This document shows, piece after piece, positions 55,819-64,000 of a stretch of 64,000 nt of DNA; position 1 is the first letter of the stretch; every line of letters begins with the position of its first letter. A model generated the notes under the pieces. The model was given only the letters and a program-made list of their open reading frames with translations. It searched no databases and had not been told where the DNA came from. The DNA lies in the NCBI GenBank assembly GCA_964371585.1, contig CAYJMD010000003.1, positions 62,001 to 126,000 of the forward strand, written 5' to 3'. Source of the stretch: RGIG5057 sp964371585 (GTDB taxonomy: Bacteria; Bacillota; Clostridia; TANB77; CAG-465). The translations under genes and the position numbers were made by a program.

Positions 55819-56652
55819 TTATTTTTGATTTCTTCTTTTTACTATGAACTTATTAGTTCTATGTTTTTTAGTTCTTGTTTTGTATCCAAGAGCTGGTTTA
55901 CCCCAAGGAGTACGTGGACCAGAATGTCCAATTGGTGCTCTACCTTCACCACCACCATGTGGGTGATCGCAAGGGTTCATTACACTACCTCTAACAGTAG
56001 GTCTAACACCCATGTGTCTTTTTCTACCAGCTTTACCAATAGAAACATTTTCATGATCATGATTTCCAACTGTTCCGATAACTGCTTTACAATCAACTAA
56101 AACAAGTCTCATTTCACCAGAAGGCATTCTAATATTTGCATATTTTCCTTCTTTAGCCATAAGTTGAGCTGAAAGTCCAGCACTTCTTACTAATTTAGCA
56201 CCTTGACCTTTATGTAATTCAATATTATGAATCATAGTACCTACTGGGATACTAGATAAAGGCATACAGTTACCTGGTTTGATATCAGCAGATTGTGCAG
56301 ATATAACTTTCATTCCATCAGTTAATCCTTCTGGAGCAATTATGTACGCTCTTTCACCATCTGTATATTCAATTAATGCTATGTTAGCTGTTCTGTTTGG
56401 ATCATATTCAATACCTATTACAGTAGCTTCCATATCAACTTTATTTCTTTTAAAGTCTATTAATCTATATTTTCTTCTTTGTCCTCCACCGTGGTGTCTA
56501 ACAGTTATTTTACCAGTATTATTTCTACCAGCATTTTTCTTTAATACTGTAGTTAATTTTTTCTCTGGTGAAAACTTAGTTATTTCTTCGTTTGTTAAAA
56601 CTGTCATATTTCTAAGTGATGGAGTAACAGGTCTAAATGATTTTATTCCCAT
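55819..56652 (-). CDS. rplB: Ribosomal protein L2
   Basis: 277 residues, near the peptidyl transferase centre. SLRNMTVL start, [25 protein letters not shown], and the C-terminal [18 protein letters not shown] with the conserved histidine. Confidence 0.98.
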   Translation of the reverse strand: MGIKSFRPVTPSLRNMTVLTNEEITKFSPEKKLTTVLKKNAGRNNTGKITVRHHGGGQRRKYRLIDFKRNKVDMEATVIGIEYDPNRTANIALIEYTDGERAYIIAPEGLTDGMKVISAQSADIKPGNCMPLSSIPVGTMIHNIELHKGQGAKLVRSAGLSAQLMAKEGKYANIRMPSGEMRLVLVDCKAVIGTVGNHDHENVSIGKAGRKRHMGVRPTVRGSVMNPCDHPHGGGEGRAPIGHSGPRTPWGKPALGYKTRTKKHRTNKFIVKRRNQK

Positions 56653-56663
56653 TTTAATTCCTC

Positions 56664-57026
56664 CTAGTTAGCTGAAATAGTAGAATTTATTTCTTCTATT
56701 TCTGTTTTATATTTTTTATTAACTTTTACTTCTTTTTTACCTTTTGATAAGTATTTAGAAGTATTTGTAGCTGTATCAATTTGAACTATAGCTTTTTTCC
56801 AAGCTTTAGTTTTACCTTGATGTACTCCAACTCTTTTTTTCTTACCGTCATATCTTAATGTGTTAACTTTTAATACTTTAACACCAAATATTTCTTCAGT
56901 AGCTTTTTTTATTTCTAATTTTGTTGCTGTAAGTGCAACTTCAAAAGTGTATTTTCCTTCAGCATTTAATAATCCTGATTTTTCTGTTTTAATAGGTCTA
57001 ACTATTATATCTTCAGCTTGTTTCAT
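56664..57026 (-). CDS. rplW: Ribosomal protein L23, long C-terminal tail
   Basis: 120 residues against about 95-100 usual. The core [56 protein letters not shown] is standard; the last 25 or so residues form a lysine-rich extension ([16 protein letters not shown]). L23 is the docking site for trigger factor and SRP at the exit tunnel. Confidence 0.96.
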   Translation of the reverse strand: MKQAEDIIVRPIKTEKSGLLNAEGKYTFEVALTATKLEIKKATEEIFGVKVLKVNTLRYDGKKKRVGVHQGKTKAWKKAIVQIDTATNTSKYLSKGKKEVKVNKKYKTEIEEINSTISAN

Positions 57027-57028
57027 GT

Positions 57029-57649
57029 TTAAGCGTACACCTCCTCAATTGTTTTTATTGCATCTGCAGTTACAACTAATTTTTTGCATTTTAATAAATC
57101 AAATACATTAATAGTATTAACTTTTGATACTTTTGTATCTGCAATGTTTTTAGCTGATGCTTCAACATTAACATTTTTTTCATTTATAACTACTAAAGCT
57201 TTTTCAGCTTTTAAGTTATTTAATATGTTTACCATATTTTTAGTTTTAATTTCATCTAAAACTATTTTATCAACAACTATTAAGTTTCCTTCTTGCATTT
57301 TTGAAGTTAAAACTGATTTTATTGCAAGTTGTCTCATTTTTTTAGGAATTGCATATGTATATTTTCTAGGTTTTGGTCCTAAAGCTATACCACCTTTTAT
57401 CCATTGTGGAGCTCTTATACTACCTTGTCTAGCTCTACCTGTTCCTTTTTGTTTCCATGGTTTTCTTCCACCACCACGTACTTCACTACGTGTTTTAGTA
57501 GATTGTGTACCTTGTCTTTGGTTAGCTAAGTAATTAACTAAAGCTGCGTGAACAACTATTTCATTTACTTCGATACCAAAAACATTTTGATTTAATTCTA
57601 AATCTCCGATTTTTTTACCTTCGATGTTTAAAACGTCTACTTTAAGCAT
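57029..57649 (-). CDS. rplD: Ribosomal protein L4
   Basis: 206 residues: NQRQGTQSTKTRSEVRGGGRKPWKQKGTGRARQGSIRAPQ is the tunnel loop. In Escherichia coli L4 represses the S10 operon through its leader; the rpsJ leader here is structured but unlike that one as far as I can see. Confidence 0.98.
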   Translation of the reverse strand: MLKVDVLNIEGKKIGDLELNQNVFGIEVNEIVVHAALVNYLANQRQGTQSTKTRSEVRGGGRKPWKQKGTGRARQGSIRAPQWIKGGIALGPKPRKYTYAIPKKMRQLAIKSVLTSKMQEGNLIVVDKIVLDEIKTKNMVNILNNLKAEKALVVINEKNVNVEASAKNIADTKVSKVNTINVFDLLKCKKLVVTADAIKTIEEVYA

Positions 57650-57670
57650 TCTTTCTTCCTCCCCTCTTAA

Positions 57671-58297
57671 TTATTTAACAGTTCTTCTAACTTTCACTAA
57701 AGCTTTTTTCGCTCCAGGAATAGAACCTTTAACTAATATAACAGATTTGTCTTTATCAACTTTAACTATATCTAAGTTTAATATAGTTGAAGTTCTGTGT
57801 CCCATGTGTCCTGGTAATTTTTTACCTTTAAATACTCTACCTGGAGTAGATGTAGCACCCATAGAACCTGGTCTTCTATGATACATAGAACCATGAGTCA
57901 TTGGACCTCTGTGTTGATTATGTCTTTTAATAACACCTTGGAATCCTTTACCTTTAGATGTAGCTTGAACATCAACTCTTTGTCCATCTTCAAATATTGT
58001 AAGATCGATTTTAGAACCTATTTCATATTCGTCTAAATTTTCAACTTTTATTTCTCTTAAGTATTTTTGAGCTTCTGTTTTAGCTTTTTCGAAAATACCT
58101 TTCATTGGTTTAACTACGTTTTTTTCTTTGATTTGACCAAAGCTAACAACTATAGCGTTATAACCATCTTTTTCTGTAGTTTTTTTAGAAACTACTGTTG
58201 CTGTCTCAATTTCAATAACTGTTACTGGAACTGCTGTTCCTTCTGCAGTAAAGATTTGAGTCATACCTAATTTTCTTCCGTAAATTTCATTTACCAT
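57671..58297 (-). CDS. rplC: Ribosomal protein L3
   Basis: 208 residues: GRKLGMTQIFTAEGTAVPVTVIE, then RHNQHRGPMTHGSMYHRRPGSMGATSTPGRVFKGKKLPGHMG. Separated from rpsJ by 123 bp, the largest gap inside the operon. Confidence 0.98.
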   Translation of the reverse strand: MVNEIYGRKLGMTQIFTAEGTAVPVTVIEIETATVVSKKTTEKDGYNAIVVSFGQIKEKNVVKPMKGIFEKAKTEAQKYLREIKVENLDEYEIGSKIDLTIFEDGQRVDVQATSKGKGFQGVIKRHNQHRGPMTHGSMYHRRPGSMGATSTPGRVFKGKKLPGHMGHRTSTILNLDIVKVDKDKSVILVKGSIPGAKKALVKVRRTVK

Positions 58298-58420
58298 TTT
58301 GTATACTCCCTTTCTTTGTTAAAACTTAAAATAACTACTGTTATTTACAAACTATAAGTATAGGGTTGTTAGAGCCTTAATAGGATTTAAGGATAACTAC
58401 TTTAAGTTTTATAAGTTTTA
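58298..58420 (-). promoter_or_regulatory. Structured gap between rpsJ and rplC
   Basis: No gene. On the minus strand AACTTAAA near the rpsJ stop (about 58399-58406) can pair with TTTAAGTT shortly before the rplC ribosome binding site (about 58322-58330), enclosing about 65 nt. A role as translational operator or attenuator for rplC is possible; no promoter with both boxes was found. Confidence 0.35.
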
Positions 58421-58738
58421 TTATAATTTAACTTCGATGTCAATACCAGCTGGCATATCAATAGACATTAATGCATCTACTGTAGCTTGGTTTGGATTTA
58501 AAACATCAATAACTCTTTTATGAGTTCTCATTTCAAATTGTTCTCTACTATCTTTGTGTTTGTGTGGAGAACGTAGTATTGTTACAATTTCTTTTTTTGT
58601 TGGTAGAGGAATTGGTCCTACTACTTCTGAACCAGTTTTTCTTGCAACTTCAGCAATTTTAGCTGCAGACTGTTCTAACAATACGTGATCATAAGCTTTA
58701 AGTCTTATTCTCATTTTTTTTGTTTCTGTTTTTGCCAT
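58421..58738 (-). CDS. rpsJ: Ribosomal protein S10
   Basis: 105 residues starting [24 protein letters not shown] lies eight bases before the ATG at 58738, so an open frame three codons longer is not used. [35 protein letters not shown] is typical. S10 is also NusE in transcription antitermination. First gene of the S10-spc operon. Confidence 0.97.
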   Translation of the reverse strand: MAKTETKKMRIRLKAYDHVLLEQSAAKIAEVARKTGSEVVGPIPLPTKKEIVTILRSPHKHKDSREQFEMRTHKRVIDVLNPNQATVDALMSIDMPAGIDIEVKL

Positions 58739-58958
58739 AAATAACACTCCTTCTCTATAGAATATTGTTTGGCAAGTTTTACACTACCCCGTGTGTTTCT
58801 TTTTTACTTATAATACAAACCAAATCTTATAACACAATGTTTATAAAACTTGGCAAATACTAATTATAAATACTTGCCGCCCGATTTCAAATCAGACATG
58901 CTCCATGAAAGTTCCCTATCTCTTTGGATAGCCACATTTCACTTCAACGCAAAATCAC
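58739..58958 (-). ncRNA. Structured 5' leader of the S10 operon
   Basis: About 220 nt between the predicted transcription start and rpsJ, without an open frame. Stems on the minus strand: GTGAAA/TTTCAT (58942-58937, 58910-58905) around CTATC/GATAG (58931-58927, 58920-58916); GATTT/AAATC (58893-58883); GGCAAGTA/TATTTGCC (58878-58871, 58859-58852). The same TTTGCC also pairs in TTTGCCAAGTTTT (58857-58845) with AAAACTTGCCAAA (58780-58768), which ends 16 nt before the ribosome binding site. The two pairings exclude each other, as in riboswitches or protein-controlled leaders. I do not recognise an Rfam class. Confidence 0.55.
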
Positions 58959-58964
58959 GTATTA

Positions 58965-58993
58965 ATTATAACCGATTTTGTTTTAAAAAGCAA
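58965..58993 (-). promoter_or_regulatory. Promoter of the S10-spc operon
   Basis: TTGCTT (58993-58988), 17-bp spacer, TATAAT (58970-58965). Confidence 0.78.
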
Positions 58994-59162
58994 GTATTTT
59001 TACAAAAAAACTTTATTTTTATGTTAATTTATTTTATGTTTATTTCTTACATCTATATATATATGATTAAAAGTGTATTTTATACATATAATATCTAATA
59101 CCTGTATAGCATTTATATTAAAATATATAGAATTAAAATAAGAGTAAAATACAAAGTAATAA
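58994..59162. other. AT-rich intergenic stretch, nothing recognised
   Basis: Between the S10 promoter and the terminator of the gene at 59184. No credible open frame, RNA or repeat seen; possibly an UP-element region because of A/T tracts close to the S10 promoter. Confidence 0.4.
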
Positions 59163-59194
59163 AAAAGAAGCAGAGAAAACTCTCTACTTCTTTT
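59163..59194 (-). terminator. Terminator of the gene at 59184
   Basis: AAAAGAAG (59163-59170) pairs with CTTCTTTT (59187-59194) with an inner AGAG/CTCT pair; it overlaps the stop region and is followed by a T run on the minus strand. Confidence 0.72.
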
Positions 59195-59507
59195 GATATT
59201 CTATTATGCTGATTTCTGCTAATTGTTCTAATGTTTTTGCATCTTCCTCTAAAGAATAAAAATCTTTATACATAACTTTAAGTATATCTTTAAAATCACA
59301 ATTGTTTATTTCAATATAATTTATTAAAGATCTATACCCATCATTATCTTCTAAAACAATGCCTATAACATCCGAATTTAATCTAAGTGATATAATATGT
59401 TCATATATCACTGTAACTTTTTTAATTTCTTTTTCATCAAATAAAGAAATTAATTTAGCGATTGTTTGCCTTCTGTTTATCGTTTGAATTTCTACTATTG
59501 ATTTCAT
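59184..59507 (-). CDS. Small protein of unknown function
   Basis: 107 residues, soluble, mixed alpha/beta: strands IVEIQTI, KVTVIYEHIISLRL and VIGIVLED alternate with helices RRQTIAKLISLFDE and the long acidic C-terminal helix. Not recognised. Single-gene unit with its own promoter and terminator; GAGGGG before the ATG. Confidence 0.7.
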   Translation of the reverse strand: MKSIVEIQTINRRQTIAKLISLFDEKEIKKVTVIYEHIISLRLNSDVIGIVLEDNDGYRSLINYIEINNCDFKDILKVMYKDFYSLEEDAKTLEQLAEISIIEYQKK

Positions 59508-59559
59508 CTAATACCCCTCTAAACTATTAAGTTTTTGATTATTTTTTTCCTACCGTTAA

Positions 59560-59588
59560 AGTATAGCATATATATTATTTTTAATCAA
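59560..59588 (-). promoter_or_regulatory. Promoter of the gene at 59184
   Basis: TTGATT (59588-59583), 17-bp spacer ending in TGC, TATACT (59565-59560). Confidence 0.7.
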
Positions 59589-59622
59589 TAAAATTCATAT
59601 AGTTTTCATTATATTAACAAAA

Positions 59623-59650
59623 AATAACAAAGTATTCCTACTTTGTTATT
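59623..59650 (-). terminator. Terminator after the BI-1 gene
   Basis: A 12-bp perfect stem (59623-59634 with 59639-59650) and a four-base loop; TTTTGTT follows on the minus strand. Confidence 0.85.
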
Positions 59651-59692
59651 TTATTTACTATTTTTATTTAACTTTTACATTACATATCTCAT

Positions 59693-60367
59693 TTAATTTC
59701 TTTTACCAAATAATGATAATAATCTAATGAATATATTAATAAAGTCTAGATATAATTCAAAAGCTGCATATATATGTAATTTATCCCCTTGATATCCCGC
59801 TGCTACCATCTGTTTTATTTTTTGCATATCATAAGCTGTTATAGCAAAGAAAGCAAGTAATATAACCCATGAAACTATTGTATCTAAAATTGCTACATTC
59901 ATAAATAAATTAATTATTGACATTATAACACCTACAACAACTACACCTAAAGCAATTACACCTATTTTACTAAGATCTATTTTTGTTTTAGCTCCAATAA
60001 GAGCAAATATACCAAATAAAGCTGCTGCTACTAAAAAGATAGACATTATAGAACTCATTTGGAATATTACAAATATTGTAGCAAAAAACACACCATTAAG
60101 CGCTGCATACGCAAAAAACAATATAGATGCTACCGTAGCTGATATTCTATTTCTAAGCCAGCTAAAAATTATTACAACTACCACTTCAGCAATTAAAAGC
60201 ATATTAAGCATTTCATTAACAATAATATCATATATTATTCCTGTTGAGAAAGTATACCATCCCACTATTGCAGTTAATAAAAGACCCATAAACATCCAGC
60301 CAAATATTTTAGAATATACATTGTAATTTTCAACTGGTGCTTGTATCGGATTAGCTTGTTCTTCCAT
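59693..60367 (-). CDS. Bax inhibitor-1/YccA family membrane protein
   Basis: 224 residues with seven membrane helices. Family features: KIFGWMFMGLLLTAIVGW near the start, the FFAYAALNGVFFATIF helix, FFAITAYDMQKIK with the conserved aspartate, and YAAFELYLDFINIFIRLLSLFG at the C-terminus. Bacterial homologues are pH-sensitive calcium leak channels. Single gene between two terminators. Confidence 0.92.
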   Translation of the reverse strand: MEEQANPIQAPVENYNVYSKIFGWMFMGLLLTAIVGWYTFSTGIIYDIIVNEMLNMLLIAEVVVVIIFSWLRNRISATVASILFFAYAALNGVFFATIFVIFQMSSIMSIFLVAAALFGIFALIGAKTKIDLSKIGVIALGVVVVGVIMSIINLFMNVAILDTIVSWVILLAFFAITAYDMQKIKQMVAAGYQGDKLHIYAAFELYLDFINIFIRLLSLFGKRN

Positions 60368-60392
60368 TTTTTCACCTCATTTACTTATTATC

Positions 60393-60421
60393 ATTATATC
60401 AAATCTACATAAAAAATACAA
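60393..60421 (-). promoter_or_regulatory. Promoter of the BI-1 gene
   Basis: TTGTAT (60421-60416), 17-bp spacer ending in TGA, TATAAT (60398-60393). The -35 is also the last arm of the topA terminator. Confidence 0.75.
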
Positions 60422-60440
60422 GTAGAATATCTACTTGTAT
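60416..60440 (-). terminator. Terminator after topA
   Basis: An 11-bp perfect stem (60416-60426 with 60430-60440) and a three-base loop, followed by TTTTTTATG on the minus strand, eight bases beyond the topA stop. Confidence 0.85.
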
Positions 60441-60447
60441 CAATATA

Positions 60448-62415
60448 TTATTTCTTTTCTGGTTTATTCCATGAAATATAATCGCATTTTGAATCTTCTT
60501 TATTTGTATTATTCTCACAAACATAAAAATTTCTTTTACTTTTAGTTCTTCTAACTAGTACTGCTCCTCCACATTTAGGACACAAAGCATCAACTTTATT
60601 TATTATTGGTTTTATATTTTTACATTCAGGAAAACCTGGACATGCAAGAAATTTACCAAACCTACCAGTTTTAACAACCATATTTTTTCCACAATGTTCA
60701 CATATAACATCAGAAACTTCTTCTGTTAATTTTACTTTTTCAATCTTATCTTGAACTTCTTCTAAATTTTTAGCAAAAGGATCATAAAATTCTTTCATAG
60801 TTCCTATATATGATTTATTTCCACCTGCAATTTCATCAAGTGTTGTTTCCATATCAGCTGTAAATGTTTCATCTACAATATTTTTAAAATTATTTTCCAT
60901 TACAGTGTTTACTACTTCTCCTAGTTCTGTAGGAACAAGATTCTTCTTTTCTTTTTCTATATACATTCTATCTAGAATAGTTGATATAGTAGGAGCATAT
61001 GTACTTGGTCTACCTATACCTTTTTCTTCTAACACTTTAACCAAACTAGCTTCTGTATATCTAGCAGGAGGTTCTGTATATTTTTGTTCTGGTAATAATT
61101 CTTTTTGTTTTAATACATCACCTACATCAATAACAGGAAGAATATTTTCTTTATCTTCATTTTCTTCCTTTTCAGAATCTTTTCCTTCTATATATAACTT
61201 CATGAACCCATCAAACTTTATTACTGATCCATTTATATTAAATATATAATCATTTACATTAACAACAACTTTAGTAGTATCATAAATGGCTTCTTTCATT
61301 TCACTAGCTAAAAAGCGGTTAAATATAAGTTTCATAAGTTTAGCTTCATCTTGTTCTAGATTATTCATTAAAACGTCTATATCATATAATTTTGTTGGTC
61401 TGATAGCTTCATGAGCATCTTGAGCAGATGATTTAGTTTTGTATACTCTATTTAGATAATATTTATCACTATAGTTTTTGGTAATATAATCTTTAGCCAT
61501 TTTTCTTGCTTCATCCGATATTCTTACAGAGTCTGTTCTCATATATGTAATATGCCCAGCTTCATATAATTTTTGAGCTACCATCATAGTTTTTTTAATA
61601 GTAAAGCCTAATTTTCTACTAGCTTCTTGACCTAAAGAAGACGTAGTAAATGGAGGTGGTGGATTTTTCTTTCTTTCAGATTTTTTAACATCTGTTACAA
61701 TATAATCTTTTGAATCAATTAATTTAACTATATCCATAACTTGTTTCTCATTTTTTAAATCTATTTTACCATTAACATCACCATAAAATTTAGCTATCAT
61801 TTCCATTTTTTCTGATTTCTTTAATAGTTTCGCTGTTAAATTCCAATACTCTTCTGGCTTAAATGCTCGTATTTGTTTTTCTCTATCCATAATGATTTTA
61901 AGTGCAACTGATTGAACTCTTCCTGCACTCAAACCTTTTTTTACTTTTTTCCATAACAATGGACTAATTTTATATCCAACAATTCTATCTAGAGCTCTTC
62001 TTGTTTTTTGAGCTTCTACAACATCATTGTTAATATACGTCGCTTCTTTAATAGCTTTTTTAACTGCACTTTCTGTTATCTCATGAAATTCTATTCTGCA
62101 TTTTGAATCATCTGGAATTTTAAGAATATTTTTTAAATGCCAAGCTATTGCTTCCCCTTCTCTATCTGGATCGGTAGCTAAATATACAAACTCTTTATCT
62201 TTTGCAACTTTTTTGATTTCTGTTATTATTTTAGCTTTACCTTTCATTGTTTTAAATTCAAGTTCAAAATCATTATCTATATCAACCCCAAATTTAGAAG
62301 ATGGGAGATCAATTATATGGCCTTGACTAGCTATAACTTCATAACTAGTTCCTAAATATTTTTTTATAGTTTTTGCTTTAGATGGTGATTCTACTATAAC
62401 TAATTTTTTTCCCAT
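60448..62415 (-). CDS. topA: DNA topoisomerase I
   Basis: Type IA topoisomerase that relaxes negative supercoils. 655 residues: TOPRIM domain KLVIVESPSKAKTI and DPDREGEAIAWH, the catalytic tyrosine in HITYMRTDSVRIS, KGIGRPSTYAPTIS, and two C-terminal zinc ribbons (CEHC...CPGFPEC and CPKC...C...C). The ATG at 62415 has AAAGGAA upstream; earlier in-frame codons are less likely. Confidence 0.97.
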   Translation of the reverse strand: MGKKLVIVESPSKAKTIKKYLGTSYEVIASQGHIIDLPSSKFGVDIDNDFELEFKTMKGKAKIITEIKKVAKDKEFVYLATDPDREGEAIAWHLKNILKIPDDSKCRIEFHEITESAVKKAIKEATYINNDVVEAQKTRRALDRIVGYKISPLLWKKVKKGLSAGRVQSVALKIIMDREKQIRAFKPEEYWNLTAKLLKKSEKMEMIAKFYGDVNGKIDLKNEKQVMDIVKLIDSKDYIVTDVKKSERKKNPPPPFTTSSLGQEASRKLGFTIKKTMMVAQKLYEAGHITYMRTDSVRISDEARKMAKDYITKNYSDKYYLNRVYKTKSSAQDAHEAIRPTKLYDIDVLMNNLEQDEAKLMKLIFNRFLASEMKEAIYDTTKVVVNVNDYIFNINGSVIKFDGFMKLYIEGKDSEKEENEDKENILPVIDVGDVLKQKELLPEQKYTEPPARYTEASLVKVLEEKGIGRPSTYAPTISTILDRMYIEKEKKNLVPTELGEVVNTVMENNFKNIVDETFTADMETTLDEIAGGNKSYIGTMKEFYDPFAKNLEEVQDKIEKVKLTEEVSDVICEHCGKNMVVKTGRFGKFLACPGFPECKNIKPIINKVDALCPKCGGAVLVRRTKSKRNFYVCENNTNKEDSKCDYISWNKPEKK

Positions 62416-62578
62416 TTTAATTCCTTTCATTTCATTTCATTATGTTATTACTTTAGTATATTAAATTAACATAATAAAAACACATTTTCTCTATATACTA
62501 TACTATATATATTGCTTTTTTTCAAGTTATTTTTATATATTCATATAGTTTTTTCATTTTTAGCAATATTTATATATA

Positions 62579-63448
62579 TTAATTAAATATGTTATATATT
62601 ATAATCGCAGTTGTTTGTACTATGCATAGATTTGAAATATTTGATGCAAGTAAATTACTAACAACTTCTAAACTTGCTTTATTATCTTTAGTTGCTCTTT
62701 TATGTGTTACAAATGTAGTTATAAATGTTATAAGCTCTGGTATCGATGTTACAATTCCCATTAAAATACCTATTATAATTTCAGGTATTCCAAACTCCAT
62801 ACTTAAACCTTCTAAAGCTCCACTTAACAAATTACCTAGTAAGTATATTATTATAATACTAATAGTTATTATAATAATATGTTTTCTTATCTTTTTCTTT
62901 CTATATTTATTTAATTTAGTAGTTTTTAAGTGTTCTTTATTTTCTGTTCTCTTTATTCTTCTTGCTTCTTTTTCTAATATCTCTTCTTCATCTATAAAAT
63001 AATCTGTTGTCCTAGAAGTTATTATAAATAATAAATATATAATTATTAAACTTGGTACAATCATAACTATAGATGAAGCATTATTAGTAATTAATATTAT
63101 AGGCATAACAATTGTAAGTGATATAAGCAAATATTCTTTTAAAAAATTAATATTAAATACACTTTTTATTTTTTTAAAGTATAGTGAAACTAAAAAAACA
63201 AATATCAAATTTATAATATTTGATGATAGTACATTATACTCTGTAGTAGAAATAAGACCTAAACTTGCCGCAACAATCGTATTAATAAGTTCTGGTGTTG
63301 ATGTGGCATAGCCAAGTATTTGTCCTACAATTTTATTACTCCATTTTAAATAAATGGCTAGTTTCCTTATACTAGAAATAAGCATATTTCTAGTTATGAA
63401 AACAATACCTATTATAGAAAATAAAAATATAATTATATCTATTAACAT
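62579..63448 (-). CDS. CaCA-type cation exchanger homologue, copy 2
   Basis: 289 residues, about ten membrane helices, a paralogue of the gene at 16157 along its whole length. Alpha-repeat motifs: ILGYATSTPELINTIVAAS with NVLSSNIINLIFV, and MGIVTSIPELITFITTF with NLLASNISNLCIV. The copy here keeps SNI in both halves, closer to the standard GNVVGSNI than copy 1. The basic central loop (RRIKRTENKEHLKTTKL) is shared. The transported ion is unknown. AGGAGGAAAT precedes the ATG. Confidence 0.78.
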   Translation of the reverse strand: MLIDIIIFLFSIIGIVFITRNMLISSIRKLAIYLKWSNKIVGQILGYATSTPELINTIVAASLGLISTTEYNVLSSNIINLIFVFLVSLYFKKIKSVFNINFLKEYLLISLTIVMPIILITNNASSIVMIVPSLIIIYLLFIITSRTTDYFIDEEEILEKEARRIKRTENKEHLKTTKLNKYRKKKIRKHIIIITISIIIIYLLGNLLSGALEGLSMEFGIPEIIIGILMGIVTSIPELITFITTFVTHKRATKDNKASLEVVSNLLASNISNLCIVQTTAIIIYNIFN

Positions 63449-63463
63449 ATTTCCTCCTTTTAT

Positions 63464-63493
63464 ATTATAGTATTAAATTAGTATTTAATACAA
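63464..63493 (-). promoter_or_regulatory. Probable promoter of CaCA copy 2
   Basis: TTGTAT (63493-63488), 18-bp spacer, TATAAT (63469-63464). It lies directly behind the veg terminator. Confidence 0.55.
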
Positions 63494-63496
63494 AAT

Positions 63497-63528
63497 AAAA
63501 AAGGCATAGATAACCTATACCCTTTTTT
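63497..63528 (-). terminator. Terminator after veg
   Basis: AAAAAAGG...ATAG pairs with CTAT...CC(C)TTTTTT (63497-63509 with 63515-63528) with one mismatch and one bulge; a T run follows on the minus strand. Confidence 0.65.
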
Positions 63529-63535
63529 ATTTCTT

Positions 63536-63835
63536 TTATACCATTCTTGTTGCACATGATACTGAATAATCTGTATCTGCTACTCCTTCACCATTTTCTA
63601 GTGTTAATTCTAATGTGTTAGTAAGTATATCTGTATAAGAGAATGTTAGATTATTTGATGTATTTGCATCTATTATACTAAATACACTGGCATAAGTATT
63701 TGTAATAATACCTTCCCTATAATCGCATTTGTTTCTTCCTACATTAGTTTTTAAAAAAACTTTTTTACCCATATACTCTTCTAGATCTTTTCTAATTTTC
63801 CCTAAAGATTCTTTTGAAACCATATTTGTAATCAT
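63536..63835 (-). CDS. veg: Veg family protein
   Basis: 99 residues. The family pattern is clear: LGKIRKDLEEYMGKKVFLKTNVGRNK, EGIITNTYASVFSI, FSYTDILTNTLELTL. In Bacillus subtilis Veg is highly expressed and affects biofilm formation and spore outgrowth. It starts at the ATG at 63835, four bases behind GGTGAT; a GTG at 63844 lies in that site. Confidence 0.9.
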   Translation of the reverse strand: MITNMVSKESLGKIRKDLEEYMGKKVFLKTNVGRNKCDYREGIITNTYASVFSIIDANTSNNLTFSYTDILTNTLELTLENGEGVADTDYSVSCATRMV

Positions 63836-63868
63836 CGTTATCACCTATAAAGCCTCTCTCTGAGCCTT

Positions 63869-63897
63869 ATTATACACTCTCACAACTAATTTGTCAA
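63869..63897 (-). promoter_or_regulatory. Consensus promoter of veg
   Basis: Perfect TTGACA (63897-63892) and TATAAT (63874-63869) with a 17-bp spacer. The veg promoter of Bacillus subtilis is likewise one of the strongest near-consensus promoters known. Nothing was recognised in the remaining 100 bp to the window end. Confidence 0.9.
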
Positions 63898-64000
63898 TAC
63901 GACTTTTTTCGGCACACTTCGATTTATTTCAATATTATGTTTTCTATTTTTCTTTATTCTTCACACATTTTTCACATTGATGCTATTTCATCATCTTTTT

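Noticed and set aside
58739..58958. rpsJ leader as a T-box or lysine/SAM riboswitch
   Set aside because: No T-box sequence (GGTGGTACCGCG-like), no specifier loop and none of the conserved riboswitch core motifs I know; the downstream genes are ribosomal.
62416..62578. Possible small RNA or gene between topA and the CaCA copy
   Set aside because: Only AT-rich sequence with simple TATA runs; no ribosome binding site, convincing promoter or stable hairpin.
63898..64000. End of another minus-strand gene at the right edge
   Set aside because: All frames give only a few codons before a stop; nothing can be supported from about 100 bp.

Overview
The window is a strongly AT-rich, gene-dense stretch of an uncultured, probably gut-associated Bacillota (Firmicutes). 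Evidence for this placement: a Veg protein, Mini-RNase III, NrnA, a DUF975 membrane protein, a type-Z (four-cysteine) S14, the Firmicutes order of ribosomal genes, AGGAGG-type ribosome binding sites and sigma-A-type promoters with 17-bp spacers. Every tryptophan codon I checked is TGG, and the gene ending at 6750 stops at a TGA just before a terminator, so the standard bacterial code fits. Low GC, loss of L30 and DUF285 surface proteins recall Mollicute-like or TANB77/RF39-like lineages, but I cannot fix the order from sequence alone. A run of 100 Ns (34410-34509) shows that this is a scaffold from a draft or metagenome assembly.

Nearly all genes lie on the minus strand; exceptions are asd, an mscL-like gene and three single genes of unknown function. 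From left to right: the glycolytic pair gap-pgk (pgk cut by the window edge) and dinB (1-2.9 kb); an operon of a ureohydrolase, a MurE-type ligase and an anchored protein (3.4-6.6 kb); four divergent tandem paralogues of an unknown acidic family (6.7-10.3 kb); a flavin reductase, a FemX-type peptidoglycan bridge enzyme and cysS (10.9-14.6 kb); an mrnC operon carrying a CaCA-type transporter (15.4-18 kb); dnaE with a DUF975 gene, asd, small membrane proteins and a DUF308/permuted-papain fusion (18-25.6 kb).

The ribosomal superoperon is split in two. The alpha half (adk-map, infA-rpmJ-rpsM-rpsK-rpsD-rpoA-rplQ) lies at 26.3-31.5 kb. The S10-spc half (rpsJ to secY, with no rpmD) lies at 48.3-58.7 kb and ends in its own terminator. 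Between them are tsaC, an O-antigen-ligase-like protein, a uracil-DNA glycosylase relative, tRNA-Arg(UCU), an MscL-like channel with a zinc ribbon, HU, a SpoVB/MurJ-like flippase, a YbiT-type ABC-F ATPase, three pilin-like surface proteins and truB-nrnA. A structured, roughly 220-nt leader precedes rpsJ. The right end holds a BI-1 protein, topA, a second CaCA paralogue and veg.

The most unusual content is (i) the pilin-like plus DUF285 (BspA-like) surface proteins at 40.2-45.0 kb, which sit directly behind truB; (ii) the four-paralogue cluster at 6.7-10.3 kb; (iii) the rpsJ leader RNA with mutually exclusive stems; and (iv) the membrane/permuted-papain fusion at 24.3 kb. MurE and FemX together hint at a lysine-type peptidoglycan with a side-chain bridge. 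Transcription seems to be organised in short units: I could read more than twenty promoters and about as many intrinsic terminators directly.
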